Shown here: one piece after another, positions 6,661-7,755 of the stretch
How positions within the stretch are numbered: position 1 is the first letter of the stretch
Layout of the letters: each line of letters begins with the position of its first letter
NCBI GenBank assembly: GCA_945929285.1
Contig: CAMEOC010000041.1
Span: forward strand, 1 to 7,755
Direction: 5' to 3'
Length of the DNA stretch: 7,755 bases
Origin: an uncultured Mucispirillum sp.
GTDB lineage: Bacteria > Chrysiogenota > Deferribacteres > Deferribacterales > Mucispirillaceae
Made by a program: the position numbers and the translations under genes
The notes under the pieces: model-generated
What the model saw: the letters and a program-made list of their open reading frames with translations, nothing else
Database searches by the model: none
What the model was told of the DNA's origin: nothing

Positions 6661-7155
6661 ATGTCAGATGGTTCAAATGCTCCAAAAGAGCGCATTAATA
6701 TTTCTTATAAAGCAAAGACTAACGGTGCAAATGCTGATGTCGAATTACCTTTAAAACTAATGGTAATGTCAAGCTTTACAGGGGAAACAAACAGTACACC
6801 ACTTGAGGAAAGAGAACCAGTTTCAATTAATAAGGTTAATTTCAACAAGGTAATGGAACAAATGGGTATCACAACAGATTTTACTGTAAAAAATACCATA
6901 AGTTCTGATGTAGACGAAATGAATATTCATTTAAATATAAAAAGTATGGCAGATTTTTCTCCAGATAATATTGTTAAGCAGGTTCCAGAATTACAAAAAC
7001 TTATGGCTTTAAGGGAAGCACTTACAGCATTAAAAGGCCCTATGGGTAATGTACCAGAGTTTAGAAAAAAACTTCTTTCAATACTAAGTGATGCTGAAAA
7101 GAAAGAACAACTCATGATAGAAATAGCGAAAAGTAAAGAAAGTGAGCAAGAGTAG
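6661..7155 (+). CDS. tssB: TssB (VipA/IglA family), small sheath subunit
   Basis: TssB pairs with TssC to build the cytoplasmic contractile sheath that drives the Hcp tube outward. At 164 residues it is of normal length and close in sequence to VipA of Vibrio throughout: SDGSNAPKERINISY (2-16), VELPLKLMVM (27-36), TPLEEREPVSINKVNF (46-61), DFSPDNIVKQVPELQKLMAL (99-118) and REALTALKGPMGNVPEFRKK (118-137). The conserved helix around 101-125 is the TssC-contacting region in known structures. One deviation is visible: the usual G-D-F after the first strand is S-S-F (37-39). The acidic, lysine-rich tail ends at a TAG. It is followed after 12 nt by tssC on the same transcript. The start is fixed by GGGAGG and by agreement with the family N-terminus. 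Confidence 0.96.
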   Translation: MSDGSNAPKERINISYKAKTNGANADVELPLKLMVMSSFTGETNSTPLEEREPVSINKVNFNKVMEQMGITTDFTVKNTISSDVDEMNIHLNIKSMADFSPDNIVKQVPELQKLMALREALTALKGPMGNVPEFRKKLLSILSDAEKKEQLMIEIAKSKESEQE

Positions 7156-7156
7156 T

Positions 7157-7160
7157 GGAG
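7157..7160 (+). promoter_or_regulatory. Shine-Dalgarno deciding the tssC start
   Basis: GGAG lies 7 nt before the ATG at 7168. Another ATG at 7164 is only 3 nt from GGAG and opens a frame that stops after four codons, so 7168 is the start. Confidence 0.65.
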
Positions 7161-7167
7161 TGTATGT

Positions 7168-7755
7168 ATGGCAAATAATAAACTTGAAACTATAAATGAA
7201 ACCCCATTAATTGAAGAAATTATGGGAAAAAGTAAATTTTCCGTAAATGATGAAAGCTATCTTGTCGCAAAACAAGGCGTGGCAGAATTTATCACACAAA
7301 TAGTCCAAAGTGATAATGCTGAAGAAAAGGTAAATAAATTTGCTCTTGATGAAATGATTGCTCATATTGATGATGTAATATCAGAACAGATGGACGAAAT
7401 ATTACATAATGAACAATTTCAAAAACTAGAAGCAACATGGCGTGGTTTATATACGCTTGTAGAAAGAACTGATTTTAATGAGAATATTAAAATTGACCTT
7501 TTAGATGTTACAAAAGAAGAAGCATTGGAAGATTTTGAATTAAACCCTGATATAACTCAGACTACTTTATATAAGCATATATATTCATCAGAATATGGTC
7601 AATTTGGTGGTGAACCAGTTGGTGCAATCATTGGAGATTACAGCCTAACTTATGCAAGCCCTGATATGACTTTTTTAAATAAAATGTCTGCAATTGCAGC
7701 AATGAGCCATGCTCCATTCCTTACATCTATGGATTCAAAATTTTTTGGTTTAAAA
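7168..7755 (+). CDS. tssC: TssC (VipB/IglB family), large sheath subunit (N-terminal 196 codons; runs off right edge)
   Basis: TssC is the large partner of TssB in the contractile sheath; the full protein is usually near 500 residues, so about 40% is present. Seen in order: helix HIDDVISEQMDEILHNEQFQ (66-85), the hallmark LEATWRGLYTLVERTDF (87-103), LYKHIYSSEYGQFGGEP (134-150), GAIIGDYSL (152-160) and AAMSHAPFLTSMDSKFFGL (177-195). All match the VipB family (IDxxIxxQxDxILHxxxFQxLExxWRGL, EYGxFGGEPxGxxIGDYxF, AAxxHAPF). The frame is open to the edge with no stop. The ClpV-recognition helix of the sheath lies near the TssC N-terminus in other systems; residues 1-30 are present here but I cannot tell whether they are functional. 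Confidence 0.96.
   Translation, partial: MANNKLETINETPLIEEIMGKSKFSVNDESYLVAKQGVAEFITQIVQSDNAEEKVNKFALDEMIAHIDDVISEQMDEILHNEQFQKLEATWRGLYTLVERTDFNENIKIDLLDVTKEEALEDFELNPDITQTTLYKHIYSSEYGQFGGEPVGAIIGDYSLTYASPDMTFLNKMSAIAAMSHAPFLTSMDSKFFGLK

Noticed and set aside
6705..7115. Minus-strand open frames of about 62-64 codons opposite tssB.
   Set aside because: They lie opposite a strongly conserved coding sequence and show no family features of their own.
1..7755. A novel defence or mobile system.
   Set aside because: Every gene fits a known T6SS core or accessory family; no transposase, integrase, repeat array or toxin-antitoxin pair is visible.

Overview
The window is the core of a type VI secretion system (T6SS) locus from a very AT-rich bacterium (G+C roughly 30% by eye, A/T-ending codons, frequent ATA and AGA). 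The encoded proteins are of the ordinary proteobacterial (T6SS-i) kind: TssB, TssC, a VasJ-type TssA, a three-membrane-segment TssM, a TssJ lipoprotein and TssK. The source is therefore probably an AT-rich member of Campylobacterota or a low-GC gammaproteobacterium. No rRNA or other taxonomic marker is present, so this is inference from base composition and gene type.

Two transcription units diverge from a 155-bp AT-rich spacer (6506-6660). Leftward on the minus strand, in transcription order, lie tssA (6505-5227, split by an apparent frameshift), tssM (5217-1624), an FHA-domain gene of the TagH/ImpI type (1617-691), tssJ (704-228) and the first 79 codons of tssK (238 to the left edge). Rightward on the plus strand lie tssB (6661-7155) and the first 196 codons of tssC (7168 to the right edge). 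Gene junctions are very tight (9 nt, 6 nt, a 14-nt overlap and an 11-nt overlap). Several Shine-Dalgarno sequences sit inside the preceding gene or at its stop codon, so the leftward genes look like one translationally coupled operon.

Together the genes cover most of the machine. TssJ (outer-membrane lipoprotein) and TssM (inner-membrane protein spanning the periplasm) form the membrane complex. TssK is the baseplate adaptor. TssA organises baseplate and sheath assembly. TssB and TssC form the contractile sheath. The FHA protein is a cytoplasmic accessory or regulatory factor. Hcp, VgrG, ClpV, TssL, TssE, TssF and TssG, and any effectors, are not in the window and presumably lie outside it.

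The points most worth a second look are the single-base frameshift in tssA at a run of six A (T on the coding strand), an 18-bp perfect palindrome between the divergent genes that contains abutting -35-like hexamers for both directions, and an FHA domain that appears to have lost the phosphothreonine-contacting residues. I see no previously undescribed system here. There is no gene-free stretch above 300 bases, and I found no tRNA, rRNA, CRISPR array or insertion sequence.
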